Shown: positions 11,055-21,576 of the stretch, piece by piece | Position numbering within the stretch: the first letter of the stretch is position 1 | Layout: each line of letters begins with the position of its first letter | Origin: Saprolegnia diclina VS20 | Lineage: Eukaryota; Oomycota; Saprolegniomycetes; Saprolegniales; Saprolegniaceae | Direction of reading: 5' to 3' | Assembly: GCF_000281045.1 (NCBI RefSeq) | Contig: NW_008246080.1 | Span: 710,845-765,153 of the forward strand | Length of the DNA stretch: 54,309 bases | Notes under the pieces: model-generated | Told to the model about the DNA's origin: nothing | The model's input: the letters and a program-made list of their open reading frames with translations, nothing else | Databases searched by the model: none | Made by a program: the position numbers and the translations under genes

Positions 11055-12505
11055 ATGTCCACTGGCACCACGCTGGCGGTCGGAGGAAGGAAGCGCGTAG
11101 TGGATGCTTTTAGGAAATCGCAGTACATTGAGGTTCTGTATGAAATTTACACTGTATGGCAATACATTGTTTCGTGTCGGGCAAAGAGCTAGTAAGTGGA
11201 CACGCTGCGGAGGCGGATGATGTCGGAGCATTGGCGATCGACAGAGGTGGACGTTCTTGGTGCCAAAACTTCAAGGCCACAGGAGGAGGATCGACGGGTG
11301 ATTGTGAGGACAGACCCATTGGCGATGGCACAGCGGCAAGAGGATAGGCGCTGATTGATGTATGTGGGCGCTCATCCTCAGTACGCTTGCACCTTTGCAC
11401 TAGCGTCATCTTCGCTGCGACGATGCTTTCCCGAACCATCACTGGTGATCGTTGGAACACGTTGAAGTGACCATTCTCCCCACCAAGCACAAGCATGGCA
11501 CCGCGGGACCTTCAGCATTTGGAAAAAGGCGAGAGTTCAGAGAACGACGACGGGTGCAACCACCAAAGGATGCGAGGCGGAGGTTGTGGGCAAGCGTGCA
11601 CGGCCTCGCCGCGCGAGATCGTCGGCGGTCTCACAACCAGCACAGCTTGTGTCGTTGATGGATGTGTTTTCAAATTTCATCGCAAGCAGCCAGCAAATAT
11701 TCCTGTGCATTTTCGCTCAGTTTGCCGTTTGTCGTGTCAAAACCAGATGAGTGATTTGCAAAAAGCAAGCAGCGGTCACATTGGGCGCTTGCTTTAAAAT
11801 CTCTGTGCAGATTGACCCTTTTTGTAGCGAGTATTGGATAGCCATGGCGATGCTGGCGCCACTGCTCGTTGTATCCGATACCACGCAAAGACACGTCGTC
11901 GCCGTGCCTTTGCTCCGGTATGTTGCCGTGGACTAGAAGAAGCTACGAGCTCATGGAGAGCCGCCTCGTCACTGCTGCCCTATTGCGATGTGTATCAAAA
12001 CCGCTGCTTGTGACGCGCCGCTCTTTAACTCGTCGTCTCGTCGGCGTCGCTCCGGGCGCTTTTTTGTGCGCTTTGGCTGGCTTATATGGCCTCACGAGTC
12101 TCGTCTTTCGTGTCCTTACGCTTCCCGCAACGCGCCTGCAAATGACGTCGTCTTGGGTCATCGACTTGATAGTGATTGTTACATGGCAGTTGTCGCGGCC
12201 AACGTGCGACGGTCGTCACTCTGCTTTGTGAGGATCTGATGTTCGCGCTTTGATTGGCTCGTCTCTTAGAAAGCACGTGTTCTGATTGGACCCATGGAAA
12301 AATCGATATCGTATTATATTACGCCCGAGAGCATACAAACATCAGTATAGTACTGTAGCGAGCGTCGAAACGACACCAAGGTGGGGGCAAGGTCGATGGC
12401 CATTGCGATCTTCTGCTTGTCGACACGACCACTGCGGCCAGCTTCTCTTCGGGTATTCTCCATTGACTTCTTTTTCGTATCGCGCTTTCGCGCTTATCTC
12501 CAATG

Positions 12506-12528
12506 GCTTGTCAAACGGTTTGACAAGC
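12506..12528. repeat. 23-bp palindrome
   Basis: Two perfect 11-nt arms, GCTTGTCAAAC at 12506-12516 and GTTTGACAAGC at 12518-12528, flank one central base. It lies within the CCAAT-box cluster and about 100 bp upstream of the ATG of a decayed coding region. A dimeric transcription factor site is possible. No function is shown. Confidence 0.6.
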
Positions 12529-12625
12529 TGTACCATGCGTCGCTTTGATTGGCGGAGACCTGTAGATTCAAGCCAATCAGAGTGCAGGCGCTACTTTGCA
12601 CTTTGCCAATCTTTCCGTTTTAGGA

Positions 12626-13420
12626 TATGCCCCGCAAGTCTTTCAGCGCGCTGGCGTCGCCCGATACCTTTGGCACGCAACACCACGTCTACGTCGAGCT
12701 CAAGCTCAAGCTCAAGACCACGCGCAATGGATAACAATGGACGATAAGGCCGCTGCAGACAGGCCGCAGCGTCGAGTCGGCGCACTGCAAACCCCCCATC
12801 CGCGTTCCGCATCTCCAGGCAAAAAAGGACCGCCAAAGTCTCGCCGACAAGGGCGAGGCCGAGTCAGGCGCAGGGACATACCTCCACGCTTATCTGCGTG
12901 GCTCCTGCGCGGTGCCACGTGTAGCACTACGGGGTCGTTATCGACTGCGATTGGTCCGAAGAGCTTGGCAGTCGACTCGTCGTGGATACAGACCACGGAT
13001 GACTTAGCTGACAACTTCCCGTGTCCGTCCCGGACGAGACCTTCCAAGTTGTGACGCTGGCCGCATATGCGCTACGTCCGTTCCATGGCCTCCCAATGGC
13101 ACCCGATCTCGATGAATTCAAGACCACCTTGAAGGAGCTCGTGGCCCGCTTTCTCAGCAACGACCGCCACGCAAACCTCGACGTCTCGGACCTACCGCTC
13201 GACTGCTCGTCGTGGACGCAGCCACCGGATGCGACTTGGCTTTGTGCTTGTTTAACGACATGGCCGTGGGCAAAAGATTGGTGCGTGAAATTCTCGCCTT
13301 TACTCACGCTCAACACCAAGCTAACGGCGACGAGAGCGCGTGTGAGCTGCCCGCACCTCTCGGATTAAGAATTCTAACCCGCGAACGACATCCGACGACG
13401 ACCTTGTAGTCGGTACGCTC
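12626..13420 (+). pseudogene. Decayed coding region in shifting frames
   Basis: It begins with a gene-like start (MPRKSFSALASPDTFGTQHH) that hits a stop after about 35 codons. Protein-like stretches then follow in other frames: SLADKGEAESGAGTYLHAYL, HYGVVIDCDWSEELGSRLVV, DETFQVVTLAAYALRPFHGL, and CDLALCLFNDMAVGKRLVRE. No set of standard short introns that I tried joins them without stops. I do not recognise the parent family. It could also be a real gene with unusual splicing. Confidence 0.35.
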
Positions 13421-14209
13421 TCACTCGTATGCATTGGAGTATTGGCTGTAGAATCCACGGCCAAGAAGGTGGCGCGTCGAGACCCTTGTGCATTAAACCA
13501 CGCCTGACCTCTTACTTACCCGCGTCAGCGATACCCCAAGTACTTATTCCGCAAGCTTGGCTGGATGCGTGGGCTGACCCTCAAGACAGTTCTAAGATCT
13601 TAGGCTCGGTCGTAGCCTCCTCCCGTAGGCAACTCCAAATGTTCAACAGCATACAAGTACGTCATACTCTGGCCACCAACCAAGACAAATAGGCACACAC
13701 TCGTAGTAGCTTTGCCTCGGAAGCTTCGTGGCATTGTCGTACCTTATGTATGGCATCCCACTATGTCGAGCTCACAACGATGGTCGTTCACTAATTTACC
13801 AGTGCTTCGCGGCTAGTCTATTCTAGTCGGAAGCGGTACTGGTGAGCCATCTTGGTCAGTCGGCAGCATGGCGGCCTGTCGTGTACTTGGTGTTTGTATA
13901 CACGGTGCCGCTGAGTCATCGGCCACTTGGTGGGCGAATGACTCATCGGCGACCAGTCTTTTGCCCTTTGGGGACGCCTCTGATTGGCTGATATTCCGGC
14001 GCGTAGGGTAGGGTTCTCGCACGCCTTGAAGTAGCACGTGTCTTTTAATGACGTCATTCATTGTTTCCACACATCTACACTTGCTTTTACTATCCAACAT
14101 TTGCATAATAATTTAATGAGGCGCATATTATTTTGGGGCGCCAGATGGCACTGTCGACCTCGTCGGGTCGATTGCACTTTGCAACTTGCGCCTTGCTACG
14201 CACTTCGCC

Positions 14210-15972
14210 ATGTTCGCCGCCGCCCGCGCCCATGTCCTCCGCCGCACCGCTGCCCGCCGCTTCTCGTCGGCGTGGGAGAAGCCCTTCCCGTCGATCCTCG
14301 TACGTGCAGCATGGAACGACGTAGGCAAGTTGACAAGCGCTCTGTGTAGATTGCCAAGGACAGCGTGTCGGCGCAAGGCTCGTTTGCCGAGGCGCAAGCC
14401 ACGTACTTGCAGCCCAACATGGCGTCCGTGAAGGAGCTCGACGCGCTCCTCGAGAAGAAGAAGCTCGGGATCGTGGCGCATTTTTACATGGACCCGGAGC
14501 TCCAAGGCGTCCTCTCGTCGCTCAAGTGGCCGCACACGCTGGTCGCAGACTCGCTTGCGATGGGCGAAGCCGCGGCCGTCATGGCCAAGAACGGCGCCAA
14601 GGCCGTCGCATGCCTCGGCGTCGACTTTATGTCGGAGAGCGTCCGTGCCAACTTGGATTCGAACGGCTTCCATGACATTCCCGTCTACCGTCTCTCGAAG
14701 AAGAAGATTGGGTGCAGCTTGGCCGAGTCGGCCGAGAAGGCTGCGTACATGGCGTACCTGACCAAGGCCGCGGCGACGCCCAACAGCCTCCACGTGGTGT
14801 ACATCAACACGTCGCTCAAGAGCAAGGCGTGGGCCCACAACATCATCCCGACCATCACGTGCACCTCGTCCAACGTCGTTCAGACGATTTTGCACGCCGA
14901 TGCGCAGATCCCGGGCCTCAACATCTGGTACGCTCCGCTCTTAGCGCGATGATCATGGCTGAGTTGTTGCCTAGGTATGGCCCGGACACGTACATGGGCG
15001 AGAACCTCGAGCAGATGTTCCGCCATTTGGCGACCTTGCCGGACGAGAAGATTCGCCAGATCCACCCCAAGCACACGAGCAAGACGTACGTAATGACTTT
15101 GGACGCATCTGGATCCTCATCATTGGCGCTTTGTGTAGCATCACGTCGCTTCTCAAGCGCTTCGACTACTTTAAGGAAGGCAACTGCGTCGTGCACCACA
15201 TGTTTGGCGACAAGGTCGACAATATTGTCTATCCTTTTGACTCAATTTTGGTATCTAGGTCACGCAGCGCGTCCGGGAGCAGTACAGCGACGTGTACCAA
15301 ACTGCCCATTTTGAAGTGCCCGGCGAGATGTTTACGCTCGCGATGGAGGCCCAGAACCAAGGCCGCGGCGTGGTCGGCTCGACGTCCAACATTCTCAACT
15401 TTATCAAGGCCAAGACCAACGACGCGATCGCGGCCAACTCGAGCGAGAAGCTGCGCTTTGTGCTCGGCACGGAGGCCGGCATGATCACGTCGATCGTGCG
15501 CGGTGTGCAGCAGACGCTCCAAGCGAGCACGGGCTCGTCGACGCCGCAAGTTGAAATCATCTTTCCTGTCGCCGCCGATGCGATCGCCAAGGACGACGAG
15601 AACAACGTGGTGCCTGGTGTCCAAGGCGGCGAAGGCTGCTCGACCGCCGGTGGCTGCGCGACGTGTCCGTTCATGAAGATGAACGACTTGGACGCGCTCT
15701 TTGACGTCGTCGAAGGCGTCGACCTCAGCGCGCCGACGGACCCACTCGCGGCCTACCACCCGCAGACGTACAGCGAGCGCATCCACGGCAAGACCATCTC
15801 GCAGGTTGGGGTCGCGCCCATTTTGCACATGCGTTCGTTCATGGAGGTACGACGACGCTACCTTGCGCTGGTTGACTAATTGATGGTGTAGAACCAGCGC
15901 TTGTCGGACGCATTGGTCAAGGACATTGCGACCCGGACGCCGGGCGCCGGGTGCCCGGAGGCGCGCGCCTAA
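14210..15972 (+). CDS. nadA: Quinolinate synthase (NadA), probably mitochondrial
   Basis: Six exons, 14210-14299, 14350-14927, 14975-15085, 15139-15214, 15259-15846 and 15892-15972, give 507 aa with consistent phases. Quinolinate synthase condenses iminoaspartate with dihydroxyacetone phosphate to quinolinate, the prokaryotic and plant route to NAD. Visible family marks: AHFYMDPELQ near the start of the domain, LVADSLAMGEAA, a Cys in VACLGVDFMSE, CTSSNVVQTIL, and the C-terminal GGCATCPFMKMND. The three [4Fe-4S] ligands are thus in place. Exon 1 encodes MFAAARAHVLRRTAARRFSS, a basic, acid-free presequence typical of mitochondria. There is no SufE domain as in plant plastid enzymes. The intron 15215-15258 has a GTCGAC donor; the others start GTAC. 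Confidence 0.93.
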
Positions 15973-16098
15973 GTACTGAGTGGAGATTGGAAATAGATAT
16001 ATATATGTATTTGAAACATTGATACTTGGACGAAACGCGCACGCAAATAGTGTCGAATCGCCGGAAGATCCACGTATGGGAGTTGCGAAACCATAAGA

Positions 16099-18704
16099 AT
16101 GGACAGCAAGCCGCTCGACGATCCATCGGCGACGTCGGACGCCGAGACCGCGCCCGTCGTGTACGTCCACCTGATGGATCCGACGCGCTCATGGTGCGTC
16201 TGCACAGGCCACGCGCGACGAAGGGCCCGCCCAAGATGGCGCCGCCCAAGGCCGACGACAAGGCCGACGACAGCGTAGGCAGCCCTATTCTAGCAGGTAT
16301 GTAGAATTATATGTAGGTGGACGCAGTCAAGAAGCCCAAGAAGAAGGCGCCGCCGCCGCCGTCGGGCGCGCCACCCAAGTCGGCAGCCGCGGCCCTCCGC
16401 GCCAAGACGAACGGATCGCCGCCGTCGTCGCCGCAGCCCAAAGTCAACGCGTCCGTGCAAAAGATTCGATCGGCTGCGCTCGCTGACAGCAGCGGCAGCA
16501 AGGAAGGCGACGGCGAGAAGCCAAAGCCCAAGAAGAAGCCACCGCCACCGTCGTCGGCGCCACCGCCCGAGGTAGCTGATGCGGATGCCAAGGCCAGCAC
16601 CAACGAGGAGGCCAAGCTTGAGGCCAAGCCCAAGCCGAAGAAGAAGCCGCCGCCACCGTCCAAGGCGCCACCGCCCACGTCGCCGCCGGTGCACGAGGCC
16701 AAGGCCGAGACCGAGCTTTCACTCGAGGTCGAGAAGCCGAAAAAGAAGGTCGTCAAGAAGGCGCCACCGCAGCATGTTGATGTCTTGGCCACTGCACCCG
16801 TGGACGAGCCGGCTTACGTGGCACCCAAGCCGACACCCGCGGTCGCAGCACTGCCCAAGCGACGCAGCATCGCTGAGCTGCTCAACGAAGGCAACGACGG
16901 CGGCGTCGTGCGTAAGAACACGACTGCGCTCATGGAAGAAATCGCGCTGCAGCCAAAGAACCAAGACGTATTTACGCCCATGGCGATGGGGCCGACGACG
17001 GGGAAGGCGGCGCCCATGAGCTCGTCGAACCGGCGCCACATCGACGACGAAGAGACGTTGACGGTGACGCGTCAAGTCAAGAAGCAGCCGCCAGTGGTCG
17101 TGGCCAAACCGGCGCTGGACACGAGCATGGACGACGACATTGAGGAGATTCCGTTCCTCGAGGCGGCCGACGCCAAGGGAGACGATGAGGCAAAGGACCC
17201 GGAGATTGTGATGGAGAAGGCTGCGCCGCGCAGCACGACCCAGCACGATAAGGTCGACGAGCCCAGCGACAACAACGACAACAGTGCGACGCACCCGCTA
17301 CCCAAGTCCAAGACGGCGCTCGCCGACGCGCTCTACAGCGAAATGAAGCAGCTTGAATCCATGGGCAAGGAAGACCTCCATCGACGGCTCCAGGACAGCA
17401 AGCAAGACGACGCCGACGACGCCAAGAAACTGACACCCACCGACGATGACGAGACCGAGCAGTCGGTCGAGGCCAAGCCGAAAAAATCCCGCAAAACCAA
17501 GGCCAAGACCGTCGACGAAGCCAAGCGAGTGTTTGAGGTACCAACTTTGCTCCTTTTTGTTCATTTTGAAACTCTGGGGAATGCTAGTACTTCAACCCGA
17601 AGCGCGTGCCCTATGTCCCCAACCACTTGCTCGACTTTGTGACGCGACCGCTCGAAGCCGGGCGCGGGCATGTGCTCAAGTGTTTTATCGAGCGGAATCG
17701 CGTTGGCCAAAACCGCGTACGGACGATTGCTTGGATTGATATATTGATACATGGAGGTCGACTAGCTCTCGCCGGTGTACACGCTCTTGGTCGAAGTCAA
17801 CAGCTCGAGCGGCCGGCCGATCTTATACTGTCGGCAAAAAGCCACGAGCCAATTTTCGTCGCACTTTGTGTTTAGCCTTAACAAGTATCCGCTCTCTTTT
17901 GGATTCTTGGAGTATAACGAAATGGATAGGGAAGACCTCTTCTTGTCGCGTGCGATGCGCAGCAAGCAGTTTCTCGGCAAGCTGCGCTCGGACACGCGCA
18001 AGATGGAGTATGCGCTCTTTGACCAAGGCGACAACCCAGAAGACATTGACTCGGACTGCGAGATTGATGACGAGATTCGCCAGCACATTCGCGCGCAATT
18101 GTGCATCATTCGCTACCACAACATGAAAAAGGTACGTCGACTGGCGCTCGTGCTCTGGCGACAAGCGACGTAGGACCACCCTCGCAAGATGGAAGTCATC
18201 ATTCCGTCCATCAACGAGACTGGCACCGGGTATCTCGACTGGCGCCCCATCACGCGCGACCAAGCGATGGAGACGCTCTTCAACGAAATTTCGCAAAAGG
18301 TATGCTATCCATCTATCAAGTTGATAGTGAAGAAAGTGTAGGGCGGTGAAAATGTAATCGAAGCCGACAAGTTTATCTGCATGCACAAGCGTGAGACGCA
18401 GTACGACCCGCTCTCGTCCTGCATTGTCGACTTTCGCAGCCGGGCGACGTGCGTCTCGGTCAAGAATTTTCAAATGGTGCACTCGCAGCCGCTCGACCAA
18501 GACCGGTACCGTGACGCGTACATCGCCGCGCACGCCGGCTACCACTACGACGACGAGGGGACCGTGAGTGTGCCCCAAGAGCACGTGCTCTTGCAGATGG
18601 GCCGTGTCGGGCAAAACTGCTTCAATATGGACTTCCAGTATCCGCTCTCGATGCTCCAAGCGTTTGCGATTTGCATTTCCCGCTTTGATTCCAAGCAAAA
18701 ATAA
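16099..18704 (+). CDS. Tubby-like protein with Lys/Pro-rich N-terminus
   Basis: Seven exons, 16099-16160, 16208-16274, 16317-17537, 17588-17716, 17766-18131, 18174-18299 and 18342-18704, give 777 aa. The N-terminal half is low complexity, with repeated KPKKKxPPPPSxAPP units (about residues 45-190), then acidic sequence. The C-terminal ~300 residues form the Tubby domain: FVTRPLEAGRGHVLKCFIER, FLGKLRSDTRKMEYALFD, and the signature end QMGRVGQNCFNMDFQYPLSM followed by QAFAICISRFDSK. Tubby domains bind phosphoinositides at membranes and in TULP3-type proteins deliver cargo to cilia; a role in zoospore cilia is inference. The poly-Pro units could bind SH3, WW or profilin-type partners. The downstream TPR gene is convergent, with stops 20 bp apart. 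Confidence 0.88.
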
Positions 18705-18724
18705 GCCAAAAAAGCGCTCGCTTT

Positions 18725-19838
18725 TTACATTTCATTGTCGTCGTCGTCGTCTCTATCGTTGCTCTGGACTCGACCAGAGAGCTCGTGCATGAGGTACTTC
18801 ATGTCGTTGACAATCGTGGTTTGCTCGGACGGCGTCGCGAGAAGGTACATGTCTTGCATCATTTCCGCCTGCGCGATCCACTCAGCGTCTTGTCCCAGCG
18901 GATAACTCTTACCTTCTTGGCAAGGTCCAGACGCTCGAAATACGTCGTCCAGGGCGCTAACGGGTTGTGAGTCGAGCGATTTAGCGTCACAGGGTACTGG
19001 GAATCGAAAGCTCTTCGTAGTTGACAGCCGGGATAGGCTCCATGTCATTGGACGAATACTTCGAGATACGGCTCGCTACGCAAACAGCCATGACAAATTG
19101 GCTTGCATAAACAAGAGCTAGAGTGTACGGGCACTGGCCCCCGCAAGGAGCTCGAGGAACCGCATGAAGAACGCAAACCGTTCCGGCTTGCTCGACTGGT
19201 TCCAAAAGAGCACGAGGAGACCGAGGCGCATCTTGGTGTCTGCAGCATATACATACATATCGCCGTGTGAAAATGGTGTGCTCTACCCGACAAGTGCGCG
19301 TACACTTGCGTCCACTCATCCCGCGTCCGAATCGTTTTCTAGCTAGCTATAAGAAAAAGTGAGTATTACATCGACAGTACCTCGCGGTCAATCTTGTCGG
19401 CGAGCTTTTTTGTCGACGCAATCTTGGCTTGCACCTCGCGCGTCTTACTGCCGAGCTTGGCAGCGTGCTCGTACGCGGTTTGCGCGCGGCGGACATGGCC
19501 CAACGCCTCGAGCGCTTGGCCTTGCCGAAAATACCCCTAACCCCATGGAACCCTATTCCACGTCGATCCCGATCGCACCTTGGCCCACTGCGGATCGAGC
19601 GCAATGGCTGCTTCGGCGTCGCGCAAGGCGTCGTCAAACTTTTGCAGGTGGAAGCGGGCGGCCGACCGGTTGCCAAAGAGCGCCTATGGCAACGTCAGTC
19701 GATGAGAGCATCGTCGACTGGTCGTACGTGTTGGCGCGGGTCTTGCAGAATTGCTTTGGCGTACAGCGCCTCGGCTTCGTCGTAGCGCTTGGCCTCGAAC
19801 GCGTCGTTGCCTTGGGCGCGGAGGTCGTTGCTCGCCAT
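18725..19838 (-). CDS. TPR-repeat protein (SGT/STI1-like TPR region)
   Basis: Eight exons by eye: 19728-19838, 19579-19683, 19381-19536, 19287-19338, 19129-19239, 18998-19075, 18913-18956 and 18725-18880, giving about 270 aa. Three TPR units occupy residues 1-110 (ASNDLRAQGNDAFEAKRYDE, ALFGNRSAARFHLQKFDDAL, GYFRQGQALEALGHVRRAQT). The remainder includes LGLLVLFWNQSSKPERFAFF and an acidic Asp-run tail, which I cannot place. TPR modules of this kind usually bind Hsp70/Hsp90 C-termini; that is inference. The final intron is uncertain. A 32-nt version (18881-18912) keeps phase but is shorter than all others here, and a 44-nt version with donor GTCTGG also keeps phase. Confidence 0.7.
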
Positions 19839-20272
19839 TGGAATGCTGAGTCGACCAAACGATTATGCGCCGTCCCAGAAGTGTACTCTGCAATGGCTTC
19901 GATTTTCGAATCCCACCGCTCAACCGACTCCAACTGCAGACGCTTGGACAACGACCACCAACGGTCCTCGTCCGACCGTGGCGACGCTAGCTCAATGGTC
20001 CAACGGGAGAGATGGTGCTATGATGTGCAAGTTTCGCGCTCCGTGTCCAGCACATGTAGTAGCTAGCTAGCCATTCGCGTACGCTCGGCTTAGTCAAAGT
20101 CCTCGTTGCTACATCCAACGAAAGGTAATATAGTACGCTCACGCAGCGTCGTCGTACTTGTGCTGCTACCTGCATTGCCCGCCAGCTTGACGCCATTAAG
20201 TTGCGTGTGCATAGCCCCTGGACTGGAATCCCGGCCTGAATTATTATCCGGACAGCAAATATTTGGAGCACA
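19839..20272. promoter_or_regulatory. Divergent promoter region, TPR gene / Dad4-like gene
   Basis: These 434 bp separate two divergent start codons and must hold both promoters. A CTAGCTAGCTAG-like run lies at about 20060-20072. No canonical TATA box is clear. Confidence 0.4.
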
Positions 20273-20582
20273 ATGATGAAGAGTGCGTGGCCGTCGACCT
20301 TGTCGTCCGTGGTGCTGAGACTGCGGATAGATCCGTACGAGGAGAAGCACAAGGCGCTGCTGACGCGCATCACGGGCTCGGTCGTGCGCCTCAACGACGT
20401 CATCAAGGAGATCAACACGCAGCTCGAGGTACGAGGTCGCTGAATGCACGCAACCTGCAATGGGACGGTAGCAAAATGAAAAGTACTACGCCGAGATCGA
20501 GTACACGAGCAGCATCTGGGTCGGCTACAAGAAGCGCGTGCAGGCGTACCGGCCGGCGGCGACCGACGAGGTTGCTGCGTGA
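20273..20582 (+). CDS. Dad4-like DASH (Dam1) complex subunit
   Basis: Two exons, 20273-20428 and 20472-20582, joined across a 43-nt GTACGA...TAG intron, give 88 aa (ATG at 20273 or 20276). The central part, EKHKALLTRITGSVVRLNDV followed by IKEINTQLE, resembles the short alpha-helical Dad4 family (fungal length about 70 aa, typically ...LLSRIIxNxxRLNExxxxLN...). The second exon adds KYYAEIEYTSSIWVGYKKRV. DASH rings couple kinetochores to spindle microtubules. It is too short to be certain from composition alone; a generic coiled-coil peptide is the alternative. Divergent from the TPR gene. Confidence 0.6.
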
Positions 20583-21576
20583 GCTGCCATCACCTCGGCG
20601 CGTCTCGGATTACGTCATCGGTTATTTTTGAATGAACGCCCGGCAGATATGCGATGTGGGAGGTACTTGCGTGCGAATAGCCACTAGAGATTGCTCGTGA
20701 CGTTGTACAGTATTTCCGGGTGCAACAGGATGACTGGATTACTGTGCAGCGTTCGAGAAGGGAGGTTTGGAATCTGCCATCTATATACACAAGGCGACGT
20801 ATGCGAATCGTCGGCTACGTACTACCGGTAGTACCGGCGATGCTATCGCATCTTGGTGCAGTCAAAGGTTCATTCTGGGAGGATCTCGCACCATCGAAAC
20901 GAGCGGATTCGAAAATCAACGGAAATTAGTGTGTCGACGTGAGCCCGTCACGCACAGGATGAAGTTGAACTTGGGCGCATAAAGGCACGTGAGGCGCTCC
21001 GTGTCTCCTTGTCGCAACCGACTCGCAATTCCTTAAAGATCAACAAGCAGACAATTCGTAGCCATCCACCTCGATACGGTAGCTGCCACGAGGCGCTGCA
21101 ACGGGCCGCGATTTGCTGTTAAGGGTGTACTTAGTAGTTCTCAATGTGACGGTCAAGTGGGTTCCAAAGGCTGTAGCGTTGGTATCGCATCCGGTCCTTC
21201 CTTTTGTGCTGGACACAAATCGCTACGTATCGCTCCTGCGACAAAGATAGCATATCTTACGAAGAGTACTGTAGTCGACGAGGGGCTCGCAAGTCGACTG
21301 GCCTCGGTCGAGCACTCAAGGAGAAGCCACGAGCGATCTTTGGCACTTGGTTGACACGCACACTAATTCGTGTGACTAATCGGAGGCAGAAACAGGATCT
21401 GGAGCTTGGCGTTTGTATCCCGGGAACCGCGATGCGATAAAATACGAAAATACTGTGTAAAATCGAAAATAAAATAAAAACACGCCATTTTCAAGCCAAA
21501 GTGAGCCGGTGGCGGCTCCCTCTCTAAATTTATACTGCTGCATTCGGTTCAGCGCGAGCGCAGTAGCGGATCCGGC
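20583..21576. other. Intergenic, nothing recognisable
   Basis: One kilobase without a supported gene. AT-rich sequence at 21440-21535, including a TTTATAC near 21529, is a plausible core promoter for the following ankyrin-like gene. Confidence 0.4.

Larger units (their letters stand above)
10801..14209. other. 3.4 kb gene-poor region with decayed coding remnants
   Basis: No intact gene was found. A possible short frame at 11953-12231 (92 codons, MESRLVTAALLRCVSK at its start) has a basic N-terminus and a hydrophobic stretch, but no family. Several protein-like pieces in different frames lie between 12626 and 13420. CCAAT-type boxes (GATTGG/CCAATC) cluster at 12247, 12275, 12545 and 12575, and again near 13980. 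Other sequence signals are entered separately. Confidence 0.4.
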
